DNA of 40,236 bases from Deltaproteobacteria bacterium (lineage in GTDB: Bacteria; Desulfobacterota; Deferrimicrobia; Deferrimicrobiales; Deferrimicrobiaceae): the NCBI GenBank assembly GCA_016220005.1, contig JACRIV010000032.1, positions 1-40,236 of the forward strand. The letters run 5' to 3'. Below the pieces are notes generated by a model. That model saw only the letters and a program-made list of their open reading frames with translations. It was not told the origin of the DNA and did not search any database. The translations under genes were made by a program, and so were the position numbers. This document shows, piece after piece, positions 1 through 7,549 of the stretch. Within the stretch, counting starts at the first letter, position 1; the number at the start of each line of letters is the position of its first letter.

Positions 1-1
1 C

Positions 2-376
2 CCGATCGTCTTCGCGATGGCCAACCCCGACCCGGAGATCATGCCGGAGGAGGCGGCGCCCTACGTGAGGATCATGGCGACGGGGCGTTCCGACTACCCG
101 AACCAGATCAACAACGTGCTGTGCTTCCCCGGGATCTTCCGCGGCGCCCTCGACTCCCGCGCCTCGATCATCAACGAGGAGATGAAGCTCGCGGCGGCCT
201 ACGCGATCGCCTCCTGCGTGGACAAGGAGGAGCTTTCCGAGGATTACGTCATCCCCTCGGTCTTCAACCGGAAGGTTTCCCCGGCGGTGGCCCGCGAGGT
301 TTCCAAGGCGGCCCACCGCACTAAGGTGGCTCAGCGTGCCCCGAAGGCGTACTCGGAAATCAACCTTGAGTCTTAG
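2..376 (+). CDS. Malic enzyme (oxaloacetate-decarboxylating), C-terminal part
   Basis: This is the 3' end of a gene that begins before the window; the frame is open from base 2. The visible 124 residues match the C-terminal part of the NAD(P)-binding domain of bacterial malic enzymes, which convert malate to pyruvate and CO2 in the cytoplasm. Diagnostic stretches are AMANPDPEIMPEEA near the start, then ATGRSDYPNQINNVLCFPGI, and the acidic helix INEEMKLAAAYAIA. The catalytic lysine and metal-binding acidic residues lie upstream of the window and cannot be checked. Whether it prefers NAD or NADP cannot be told from this piece. It ends at TAG 374-376, and no clear terminator follows. Confidence 0.9.
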   Translation, partial: PIVFAMANPDPEIMPEEAAPYVRIMATGRSDYPNQINNVLCFPGIFRGALDSRASIINEEMKLAAAYAIASCVDKEELSEDYVIPSVFNRKVSPAVAREVSKAAHRTKVAQRAPKAYSEINLES

Positions 377-440
377 CAGGATTACGGTGCCACAAGCCGT
401 TCCGAACGCCGTTCCGCCGCAGCGACGTGCGGAAGGTGCG

Positions 441-662
441 GTGAAGACGATAACCCGGAAACGCCGATTCCCGGACCTTTCGGGGATGACCATCGGAACA
501 TGGAGGGTCCTCTACGAGGCGGTAGTGGACAGGAAGCGGCACTGCATGTGCCAGTGCGTCGAATGCGGTGTCAGAAAGATCATCATGGCCTTCAAGCTCC
601 GGCAGAGGTACGCCCTAAGGTGCCGGGAGTGCAAGATCAAGCAGGACCTCGTCGCGGTATAG
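441..662 (+). CDS. Small zinc-ribbon protein of the phage/HNH-associated type
   Basis: A 73-residue basic protein if read from GTG 441, which has GGAAGG four bases upstream; ATG 486 is an alternative. An earlier GTG at 336 would overlap the malic enzyme gene and is unlikely. Residues run as LSGMTIGTWRVLYEA, then two cysteine pairs (CQCVECG and CRECK) separated by a KIIMAFKLRQR segment. This layout, a short beta hairpin with GxWxVL followed by a four-cysteine ribbon, is that of the small zinc-ribbon modules seen alone or next to HNH and AP2 domains in phage and mobile-element proteins. No phage genes are nearby. The role is unknown; nucleic-acid binding is an inference from the fold. Confidence 0.55.
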   Translation: MKTITRKRRFPDLSGMTIGTWRVLYEAVVDRKRHCMCQCVECGVRKIIMAFKLRQRYALRCRECKIKQDLVAV

Positions 663-746
663 GGCGGACGCTTACCCATTGACAGCGCAACCCCGACTGT
701 GGAGCATGGGCAGTGAGTGCACACCACATCGAGGAGAGGCGGGTCG

Positions 747-1301
747 ATGAAAAGAACGTTGGCGGTCCTGTTGTTTCTGCTTCTTGCATCCGATGCGAAG
801 GCGTTGGAGGTCTCGGGAGTCACGCTTGCGCCCGTCCTGAACGTCAACAACCAGACACTGACGCTGAACGGGTATGGGATCCGCAAGAAATTCATCATCA
901 AGGTCTACGTCGGTTCGCTCTACTGCTCCAGCCGCGCGTCCACCCTGGATGAACTGCTGCGCGATCCGAAGGACAAGCTGATCAGGATGAACTTCCTCCA
1001 CAGCAAGGTCGAAAAGGGAAAGATCGTCGATTCGTTTTCCGAGGGACTCGAAAAGAATGCTCCCGAAGTCGCCCGCTCTCCGGAAGCGAAAAAATTCCTC
1101 TCCTTTTTCAGGAACGACTTCGTGAGAGGGGATACGGTGGATCTGGTATTGGGCGCCGACGGAACCGTTGCGGCGAAGCAGAACGGCAAAGTCCTCGGGA
1201 CGGTCCAGTCCGGGAAGCTTGCGAACGGGATTCTCTCCATTTATCTGGGGGAAAAGCCGGCAGACAGCGACCTGAAGAAAGGGATGCTGGGTATCAGATA
1301 G
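747..1301 (+). CDS. Secreted chalcone-isomerase-like domain protein
   Basis: A 184-residue protein starting at ATG 747, with GAGGAG (731-736) as ribosome site; GTG 717 would put residues before the signal peptide and is rejected. Residues 1-18 (MKRTLAVLLFLLLASDAKA) form a typical Sec signal peptide, so the product is likely periplasmic. The rest begins LEVSGVTLAPVL and contains GYGIRKKFIIKVYVGSLYC, the hallmark of the bacterial chalcone-isomerase-like family. These proteins share the fold of plant chalcone isomerase but usually lack enzymatic evidence; fatty-acid or small-lipophile binding has been proposed for relatives. Its stop is one base from the start of the TetR gene, so the two are almost certainly co-transcribed. 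Confidence 0.8.
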   Translation: MKRTLAVLLFLLLASDAKALEVSGVTLAPVLNVNNQTLTLNGYGIRKKFIIKVYVGSLYCSSRASTLDELLRDPKDKLIRMNFLHSKVEKGKIVDSFSEGLEKNAPEVARSPEAKKFLSFFRNDFVRGDTVDLVLGADGTVAAKQNGKVLGTVQSGKLANGILSIYLGEKPADSDLKKGMLGIR

Positions 1302-1302
1302 G

Positions 1303-1899
1303 ATGTCCCCCAGGAACCGCGCATCCCTTTACGAAAAAAAGTCCCGCGCCACGCGACAGAGGATTCTCGTGGAGGCCACGAAGCTCTTCGCGCGCCGGGG
1401 CTACCACAAGACCACCGTGGCCGACATCGCCTCGGCCATAGGGATGACCCAGGGCGCGTTGTTTCATCACTTCCCCAGCAAGGACGCGTTGCTCCAGGCG
1501 GTTGTCGAACGCCTGGCCCGCGGCATGGACAGCTACCGGGCGCCGTTGGCGGAAGGGGGCTCGGCCGATGCGGTACGGAAGATCGTGAACCTGATGGTCG
1601 AGCATTTCAATCGGCAGCCCGAAGCCACCATCTGCCTTGCCGCCCTTGCCACGGAATTCGCCGGCACCGACGACCCGATCCTGGAGAGGATCCGGCGCAT
1701 CTACGACAGGTTTGTCGATCCTTTCGCAATTGTCCTTTCGACGCATCCGACGGTTCGAGATCCCCGGGCGGCCGCGATCTCCTTCATCGGCGCCGTCCAG
1801 GGGATCGCCATCCAAGGCTTGTTGAGGGAGGGGAACCCCCCTCTTGCCGCATTGGCCCCGGCGTTCCTGGACATGATGAACATGCCCGTGAAGTGGTGA
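1303..1899 (+). CDS. TetR/AcrR-family transcriptional regulator
   Basis: A 198-residue repressor-type protein. The N-terminal helix-turn-helix domain spans roughly residues 17-65 (TRQRILVEATKLFARRGYHK, then TTVADIASAIGMTQGALFHH). The C-terminal ligand-binding part (about 70-190) is all-helical and not assignable to a ligand. The gene begins one base after the chalcone-isomerase-like gene and lies about 200 bp upstream of etfB. A perfect 25-bp palindrome covers the etfB promoter in between, which makes control of the etf/fad operon by this protein the simplest hypothesis. TetR proteins commonly regulate fatty-acid degradation in other bacteria by sensing acyl-CoA. The regulatory link here is inferred from position and site geometry, not shown. 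Confidence 0.9.
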   Translation: MSPRNRASLYEKKSRATRQRILVEATKLFARRGYHKTTVADIASAIGMTQGALFHHFPSKDALLQAVVERLARGMDSYRAPLAEGGSADAVRKIVNLMVEHFNRQPEATICLAALATEFAGTDDPILERIRRIYDRFVDPFAIVLSTHPTVRDPRAAAISFIGAVQGIAIQGLLREGNPPLAALAPAFLDMMNMPVKW

Positions 1900-2041
1900 A
1901 GGGCGCTCTCCGCAGCATCCCGGCGAAACGATAACCGGATACTCCCGGGGCGACTTGTCCTCCGAAGCGGCAATGCCGTGCGGGGGGAGAGGGCTTTCTC
2001 CAGGGGACAAGCGGCGGTGGAGCCGGTCGGATATTTCCCCC

Positions 2042-2070
2042 TTGACATAGTAGATACTATCTACTATGTT
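2042..2070 (+). promoter_or_regulatory. Promoter of the etf/fad operon with embedded palindromic operator
   Basis: TTGACA (2042-2047) and TATGTT (2065-2070) are separated by 17 bp, a near-consensus sigma-70 promoter. It is overlapped by a perfect inverted repeat: ACATAGTAGATA at 2045-2056, a single central C at 2057, and TATCTACTATGT at 2058-2069. The palindrome therefore fills the spacer and touches both promoter elements, so a dimeric protein bound here would exclude RNA polymerase. The TetR protein encoded just upstream is the obvious candidate. GGAGG at 2089-2093 is the ribosome site for the GTG start of etfB at 2100. Confidence 0.8.
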
Positions 2071-2099
2071 CCTTTCCATCCGGCTCCCGGAGGTGCATC

Positions 2100-2852
2100 G
2101 TGAAGATTCTCGTGACGCTCAAGCCCGTCCCCAACCCTGACGAGAAGGTCAAGGTCAGGGAGGACGGCAAGGGGATCGTGCGCGAAAACATCAAGACAGT
2201 GGTCAATCCTTTCTGCGAGATCGCCGTGGAAGAGGGTTTGCGGATCAGGGAGGCCCATGGAGGCGAGGTGGTCGTGCTGACCGTCGGACCCCGGGAGAGC
2301 GATCAGCAGCTTCGCACGGCGCTGGCGATGGGGGCGGACCGGGGGATCCTGGTCGAAGCCGCCGGGGATCTCGACAGCCTGGCCGTGGCCAAGGTGATCG
2401 CGAAGGTGGCGGCCGAAGAGAAGCCCGATCTGGTCCTCAACGGAAAGCAGGCGGTGGACGACGACAACAACCAGGTGGGGCAGATCCTTGCGGCGCTCCT
2501 ATCCTGGCCGCAGGCGACCTTCGTTTCCAAGCTGGAACCGGATATGGGGTGCAGGAAGGCGAAGGCGACCCGGGAAGTGGACGGAGGGCTGGAGACGATC
2601 GAGGTCCCGCTGCCGGCGGTCATCACGGCGGACTTGCGGCTCAACGAGCCCCGGTATGCGTCCCTGCCGGGGATCATGAAGGCGAAGAAGAAGGAAGTGA
2701 AACTCGTTCCCGTCGCCTCTCTCGGGGTGGACACGAAGCCTAAGGTTCGCGTCCTCTCCCTGACGCCGCCCAGGCAGCGTTCCGGCGGCCGGAAGGTGGC
2801 GGATGTGGCGGAGTTGGTGTCCCTGCTTTCGAACGAGGCGAAAATACTTTAG
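2100..2852 (+). CDS. etfB: Electron transfer flavoprotein, beta subunit
   Basis: A 250-residue protein starting at GTG 2100, six bases after GGAGG. It begins MKILVTLKPVPNPDEKVKV and contains NPFCEIAVEEGLRI, VVVLTVGPRES and ALAMGADRGILVE, and further on LVLNGKQAVDDDNNQVGQ, all typical of the EtfB adenine-nucleotide-binding fold. With EtfA it forms the FAD-containing heterodimer that accepts electrons from acyl-CoA dehydrogenases such as the FadE encoded downstream. The order etfB-etfA is the usual one. It is the first gene behind the palindrome-covered promoter. The etfB-etfA gap is unusually long and carries an inverted repeat element. No EtfQO or other quinone-linked acceptor gene is present in the window. 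Confidence 0.95.
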   Translation: MKILVTLKPVPNPDEKVKVREDGKGIVRENIKTVVNPFCEIAVEEGLRIREAHGGEVVVLTVGPRESDQQLRTALAMGADRGILVEAAGDLDSLAVAKVIAKVAAEEKPDLVLNGKQAVDDDNNQVGQILAALLSWPQATFVSKLEPDMGCRKAKATREVDGGLETIEVPLPAVITADLRLNEPRYASLPGIMKAKKKEVKLVPVASLGVDTKPKVRVLSLTPPRQRSGGRKVADVAELVSLLSNEAKIL

Positions 2853-2855
2853 TCC

Positions 2856-2967
2856 GGGGACGTTCTTAAACTTTTCAGGCGGCATGGGGACGTTCTTCAA
2901 CTTTCGGTAGTTTCCCTTTCTTGAAAGTTGAAGAACGTCCCCAGACTGAAAAGTTTAAGAACGTCCC
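2856..2967. repeat. Nested palindromic (REPIN-like) repeat between etfB and etfA
   Basis: Four copies of a core GGGACGTTCTTnAACTTT fill the gap between two operon genes, two in one orientation and two inverted. Outer arms of 22 bp lie at 2857-2878 and 2946-2967 and are exactly complementary. Inner arms of 21 bp lie at 2885-2905 and 2923-2943 and are also exactly complementary. The loop is 17 bases (2906-2922), with 6 and 2 unpaired bases between the nested arms. The transcript can fold into a very long hairpin. The arrangement resembles a REP doublet (REPIN) mobilised by an IS200-like (RAYT) transposase. I see no transposase gene or second copy here, so that origin is an inference. Confidence 0.75.
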
Positions 2968-2980
2968 TGGAGGAAAAGTT

Positions 2981-3961
2981 ATGGCTGACATACTGGTTGT
3001 TGCGGAACATCAGGAAGGGGTCTTCAGGAAGACGAATCTCCATACGCTTACGGCGGCGAATACGCTTGCGGCCCTTCTGGGGGGCGAGGTGGACGCGCTG
3101 GTTCTGGGCCATGGGGCGGCGCCGGTGGCGGACACGTTGGCGGGATACGGCGTGCGGAAAGTCCTCCTGGGCGATGATCCCGCCTTCGCCCGCTACCTCG
3201 CCGTGACCTATGCCGCGGCGGTGGCCCAGGTGGTCAAGGAAAAGGGGTACGGCGCGGTCCTGGCTCCCGCCTCGACCTTCGGGAAGGATTTTATGCCGCG
3301 CCTTTCCGGGCTGCTCGACGCCCCGCTGGCCGGCGACATCGTGGAGCTGGAAAAGGAAGGGGAAGCGATTCGCGCGAAGCGGCCCATTTATGCGGGGAAC
3401 GCCATCGCCACCGTGGAACTGATCGGAACACCGGTGCTCTTCACCGTCCGCCAGACGGCATTCGACGCCGCCGCGCCTTCCGGCGCGCAGGCCCCGGTGG
3501 AATCGGTGAATGTGACGGCGGACCCGCGTGGAACCGTTTTCGTCTCGCGACAAGAAACGAAGTCCGCCCGGCCGGAGCTGACAGAGGCCCGGGTGGTGGT
3601 CTCGGCCGGGCGCGGAATCAAGGGGCGCGAGAACCTCGGGATGATCGAGGAGCTGGCCGATGCGCTCAAGGGGGCCATCGGGGCCTCCCGGGCGGCGGTG
3701 GATGCCGGGTGGGTCCCCAACGACTGGCAGGTGGGACAGACCGGCAAAATCGTCGCGCCGGAGCTCTATATCGCGGTGGGGATCTCGGGGGCGATCCAGC
3801 ACATGGCCGGAATGAAGGATTCCAAGGTGATCGTGGCGATCAACAAGGACGAGGAGGCGCCGATCTTCCAAGTAGCCGACTACGGACTGGTGGGCGACCT
3901 CTTCAAGGCGGTCCCCGAGCTTGTGGAAGAGCTGAAAAGAGCGAATTCAATACAGGCTTGA
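2981..3961 (+). CDS. etfA: Electron transfer flavoprotein, alpha subunit
   Basis: A 326-residue protein. The start is ATG 2981 ([17 protein letters not shown]), seven bases after GGAGG at 2969-2973; a TTG at 2921 in the same frame lies inside the palindromic repeat and is rejected. The N-terminal half is the alpha/beta nucleotide-like fold. The C-terminal FAD domain is clear: [20 protein letters not shown], then [40 protein letters not shown], and [20 protein letters not shown]. These include the conserved arginine and GQTGK motif that hold FAD. It partners EtfB and carries electrons from FadE, and probably also from the glutaryl-CoA dehydrogenase encoded near 22 kb, towards the membrane quinone pool. 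Confidence 0.95.
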   Translation: MADILVVAEHQEGVFRKTNLHTLTAANTLAALLGGEVDALVLGHGAAPVADTLAGYGVRKVLLGDDPAFARYLAVTYAAAVAQVVKEKGYGAVLAPASTFGKDFMPRLSGLLDAPLAGDIVELEKEGEAIRAKRPIYAGNAIATVELIGTPVLFTVRQTAFDAAAPSGAQAPVESVNVTADPRGTVFVSRQETKSARPELTEARVVVSAGRGIKGRENLGMIEELADALKGAIGASRAAVDAGWVPNDWQVGQTGKIVAPELYIAVGISGAIQHMAGMKDSKVIVAINKDEEAPIFQVADYGLVGDLFKAVPELVEELKRANSIQA

Positions 3962-3984
3962 TCGCGGAAGCGACGGAGGGAAGC

Positions 3985-6321
3985 ATGAGACGGATCGACA
4001 AGGCGGCCGTACTGGGCGCCGGCGTCATGGGGGCGACGATCGCGGCCCATCTCGCCAACGCCGGAATCCGCGTGCTGTTGCTGGACATCGTGCCGCAGAA
4101 ACCGAGCGCGGACGAGAAAGCCGCGGGGCGCACTCTCGCCGATCGAGAGGTCAGGAACCGGATCGCTGCGGCGGCTCTCGATTCCTTGAGGAAGATGAAG
4201 CCTGCCGCCTTCTACTCCCCCGGGTACGCCTCGTACATCGAGGCGGGAAATTTCGAGGACGACGCGGGGAAGATCCGGGAATGCGACTGGGTGATCGAAG
4301 CCGTCATCGAAAACATGGAGATAAAGAAAACGCTCCTTGCCGACACGGTCGTCCCCAACCTCAAGGAAGGCGCCGTCCTCTCGACCAACACCAGCGGGCT
4401 TTCCGTCAACGAGCTGGCGGAGTCCCTCCCCGAGGGGGTTCGGAAGAATTTCCTGGTCACCCACTTCTTCAACCCTCCGCGCTACATGCGATTGGTCGAA
4501 ATCGTTTCCGCCAAGGACACCGACCCCGAGGTCGCCGCCTTCATGGCCGGCTTCATCTCCCGGCGCCTCGGGAAGGGGGTCGTCTACGCCAAGGACACGC
4601 CCAACTTCATCGCGAACCGGATCGGCGTGTACGCCTTGTACAACTGCATCCGGAACATGATGGAGATGGGGATGACCGTCGAAGAGGCGGATGCGGTCGC
4701 CGGTCCCGCCACCGCCAGGCCGAAGAGCGCGGCGTTCCGCACCGCGGACCTGGTGGGGATCGACACCCTGCTCCACGTGGGAAACAACTCCTACGACCTC
4801 CTGGTCTCCGACGAAGAGCGGGACATCTTCCGGGCTCCCGAATTCGTCCGGGACATGGTGAAGAAAGGCCTGCTGGGGAACAAGAGCAAGCAGGGCTTCT
4901 ACAGGAAGGAAAGGAAGGAGAGCGGTTCCGTCAAACTCTATTACGATTACGCAACCGGGTCCTATGTGGAATCCCGGCGGCCGAAGTTCGCCTCGCTGGA
5001 TGCCGCAAAAAGGATCGACGATCCGGCCGCCCGGCTTCGGTCGACGGTCTCCGGCAAGGACCAGGCCGCGCAGTTCGCCTGGAGAAACCTTCGGGACACG
5101 CTGATCTACGCATTCAACCGCATGCCGGAGATCGCCGACGACGTCGTCAACATCGATTGCGCCATGAAATGGGGGTTCAACTGGGAGCTCGGACCCTTCG
5201 AAATGCTGGACGCCATCGGGGTGAAACATTTCGCGGAGAGGGCGGAAAGCGACGGGGTGAAGGTCCCCGCCGGGCTCAAGACCGTCGAAAGGTTCTACCG
5301 GCACGGGCAGGGGAGGGAAGGCCGTTTCGACCTCTCCATCCTGAAGTCGAACGGCGGCCTGGTGGAGAAGAACGCAGGCGCTTCGGTCCTGGACCTCGGT
5401 GACGGCGTCTTCTGCCTCGAATTCCACAGCAAGATGAACGCAATCGGGAACGACATCCTCTCCATGGTCCACAAGGCGGTGAGACGGGCGGAGACGGAAG
5501 GGGCGGGCCTGGTGATCGCCAACCAGGGGAGCGCCTTCTCCGCGGGGGCGAACCTGATGCTGCTGACGACCGCGATCGCGGAGGGGTCGTTCGACGAGAT
5601 CGCCCTCACGGTGAGGAACTTCCAGAAGGCGACGATGGCGGTCAAGTACGCCCGGGTGCCAGTGGTCGCGGCGCCGCACAATCTCGCGCTCGGCGGGGGG
5701 TGCGAGATCTGCCTCCATTCCGACGCCATGAACCCCCATGCGGAGACGTACATGGGGTTGGTGGAGATCGGGGTCGGACTCCTGCCGGCGGGAGGGGGGA
5801 CCAAGGAGATGGCCGTTCGCGCCATCCGCATGGCGGAGGATCACGAGACCGACGTCTCCCCGTTCCTCTTCAAGAACTTCATGAACATCGCCATGGCGAA
5901 AGTGAGTACGTCGGCCGTGGAACTGCAATCGATGGGTTTCCTGCGGCACGGCGACGCCGTGACGATGAACATAGACCGCCTGATCCCGGACGCGAAACGG
6001 AAGGTCCTCGCCCTCGCGGCCAACTATCGCCCTTCCCTGCCTTTGACCGGCCTCAAGGCGCCGGGGAGGAGCGTGGCCGCCAGCATCAAGTCCCAGTTGT
6101 GGAACATGAAAGCGGGAGGTTTCATCACGGACTACGAAGAGCATCTCGGGAAGGTGATCGCGGACGTCATCACGGGAGGCGACGTGCCCTCCGGGACGCC
6201 GATCACCGAAGAGTACCTCCTGGAGCTGGAGCGGGAAGCCTTCGTGAGGCTGTGCGGGCAGAAGAAGACCTTCGAACGGATCCGGCACATGCTCTCGAAG
6301 GGGAAGGCGTTGAGAAACTGA
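3985..6321 (+). CDS. fadN: 3-hydroxyacyl-CoA dehydrogenase / enoyl-CoA hydratase fusion, FadN type
   Basis: A 778-residue bifunctional beta-oxidation enzyme starting at ATG 3985 behind GGAGGG (3975-3980). The dehydrogenase comes first: the Rossmann motif [19 protein letters not shown] lies at about residues 8-26 and the catalytic-histidine segment [11 protein letters not shown] near 165. The C-terminal third is a crotonase domain with FSAGANLML and [17 protein letters not shown] forming the oxyanion hole, then [19 protein letters not shown]. This HAD-then-crotonase order matches Bacillus FadN rather than E. coli FadB, in which the hydratase is N-terminal. It should hydrate enoyl-CoA and oxidise 3-hydroxyacyl-CoA. 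Its TGA is followed within 15 bases by the fadA start. The operon order etfBA-fadN-fadA-fadE supports the assignment. Confidence 0.92.
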   Translation: MRRIDKAAVLGAGVMGATIAAHLANAGIRVLLLDIVPQKPSADEKAAGRTLADREVRNRIAAAALDSLRKMKPAAFYSPGYASYIEAGNFEDDAGKIRECDWVIEAVIENMEIKKTLLADTVVPNLKEGAVLSTNTSGLSVNELAESLPEGVRKNFLVTHFFNPPRYMRLVEIVSAKDTDPEVAAFMAGFISRRLGKGVVYAKDTPNFIANRIGVYALYNCIRNMMEMGMTVEEADAVAGPATARPKSAAFRTADLVGIDTLLHVGNNSYDLLVSDEERDIFRAPEFVRDMVKKGLLGNKSKQGFYRKERKESGSVKLYYDYATGSYVESRRPKFASLDAAKRIDDPAARLRSTVSGKDQAAQFAWRNLRDTLIYAFNRMPEIADDVVNIDCAMKWGFNWELGPFEMLDAIGVKHFAERAESDGVKVPAGLKTVERFYRHGQGREGRFDLSILKSNGGLVEKNAGASVLDLGDGVFCLEFHSKMNAIGNDILSMVHKAVRRAETEGAGLVIANQGSAFSAGANLMLLTTAIAEGSFDEIALTVRNFQKATMAVKYARVPVVAAPHNLALGGGCEICLHSDAMNPHAETYMGLVEIGVGLLPAGGGTKEMAVRAIRMAEDHETDVSPFLFKNFMNIAMAKVSTSAVELQSMGFLRHGDAVTMNIDRLIPDAKRKVLALAANYRPSLPLTGLKAPGRSVAASIKSQLWNMKAGGFITDYEEHLGKVIADVITGGDVPSGTPITEEYLLELEREAFVRLCGQKKTFERIRHMLSKGKALRN

Positions 6322-6335
6322 TGGGGAGGAGACCG

Positions 6336-7508
6336 ATGCGAAGCGCTTATATACTGGCCGCCTTTCGTACCGCCGGCTGCAAGGCGAAAAAAGGGAAGTT
6401 CAAGGATGTCCGGCCCGACGACCTTGCAGCAGCCGCCATCCGGGGGCTCCTGGACCGGACGGGAATCGACTCCCTGGAAATCGACGATGTCGTCCTCGGC
6501 TGCGCGTTCCCCGAAGGCGAGCAGGGGATGAACGTGGCGAGAATCGCGGCGATGAAGGCGGGTATCCCTTTCCAGGTCCCCGCCCAGACCGTCAACCGGT
6601 TCTGCTCCTCCGGCCTCCAGAGCATCGCCGCTGCGGCGGATCGTATCATGGCGGGGTTCGCGGACTGCATCGTCGCCGGAGGGGCGGAAAGCATGAGCAT
6701 GGTCCCGATGGGGGGGAACAAGTTCAGCGCCAACCCCTCGCTGGTGGCCGCGTGGCCGGAATCGTTCGCCTCCATGGGGATCACGGCCGAGATCGTCGCG
6801 GAGAAGTGCGCCGTCTCCCGGGCGGATCAGGACGCCTTCTCCGTGATCAGCCACGCCAAGGCGGCCGCGGCCATCGACGCGGGGAAGTTCCGGGAAGAGA
6901 TCATCCCCGTGGAGACGGAAACGTGCTTGCCGGCCGGCGGCAAGCTGCAGAGGGGAAGCGAGGTCGTCGCCGAGGACGACGGGGTGCGAAGAGATACGAC
7001 GCTCCACGGGCTGGCCAAGCTGAAGCCTGCGTTCAAGGTCGACGGGACGGTGACGGCGGGGAACTCCTCCCAAGTGACCGACGGGGCGGCCGCGGTCCTC
7101 GTGGTCTCGGACGATTTCCTGAAAAAACACCGGAAAGCCCCCCTTGCCCGGTTCGTTTCTTTCGCCGTGAGAGGCGTCTCGCCGGAAATCATGGGGCTCG
7201 GCCCCGTGGAGGCGATCCCCGCGGCCTTGAAAATGGCGGGATTGAAACCGGAGAACATCGGACTGATCGAGCTCAACGAAGCGTTTGCCTCCCAGTCCCT
7301 GGCGTGCATCAAGACACTGGGACTCGACCTTTCCCGGGTGAACGTCAACGGAGGGGCGATCGCGCTGGGGCATCCCCTCGGGTGCACCGGGGCCAAGCTG
7401 ACCGCCACTCTCCTCCATGAAATGCGGCGGAGAAAAACGCGGTACGGAATGGTCTCCATGTGCATCGGCGGGGGGATGGGGGCGGCGGGGATTTTCGAAT
7501 GGATGTAA
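6336..7508 (+). CDS. fadA: Acetyl-CoA acyltransferase (3-ketoacyl-CoA thiolase)
   Basis: A 390-residue thiolase that cleaves 3-ketoacyl-CoA in the last step of beta-oxidation. I chose ATG 6336 because GGGGAGGA (6323-6330) precedes it by five bases; ATG 6321, overlapping the fadN stop, is possible and would add five residues. All catalytic features are present: the nucleophilic cysteine in [18 protein letters not shown] (near residue 89), NEAFASQ, the histidine in [16 protein letters not shown], and the second cysteine in [14 protein letters not shown] at the C-terminus. The length is that of degradative thiolases. It is tightly packed between fadN and fadE. Confidence 0.93.
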   Translation: MRSAYILAAFRTAGCKAKKGKFKDVRPDDLAAAAIRGLLDRTGIDSLEIDDVVLGCAFPEGEQGMNVARIAAMKAGIPFQVPAQTVNRFCSSGLQSIAAAADRIMAGFADCIVAGGAESMSMVPMGGNKFSANPSLVAAWPESFASMGITAEIVAEKCAVSRADQDAFSVISHAKAAAAIDAGKFREEIIPVETETCLPAGGKLQRGSEVVAEDDGVRRDTTLHGLAKLKPAFKVDGTVTAGNSSQVTDGAAAVLVVSDDFLKKHRKAPLARFVSFAVRGVSPEIMGLGPVEAIPAALKMAGLKPENIGLIELNEAFASQSLACIKTLGLDLSRVNVNGGAIALGHPLGCTGAKLTATLLHEMRRRKTRYGMVSMCIGGGMGAAGIFEWM

Positions 7509-7549
7509 AAAACCGGGCGGACCGACACAAACCGGAGCGAGGTGAGGAT

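Noticed and set aside
2921-2980. Earlier TTG start for etfA
   Set aside because: Lies in the palindromic repeat; the residues do not match EtfA, and ATG 2981 has a good ribosome site.
3880-6288. An 802-residue open frame on the minus strand opposite fadN
   Set aside because: High GC keeps antisense frames open; the residues are rich in Arg, His, Pro and Asp with no family match, while the plus strand encodes a complete FadN.
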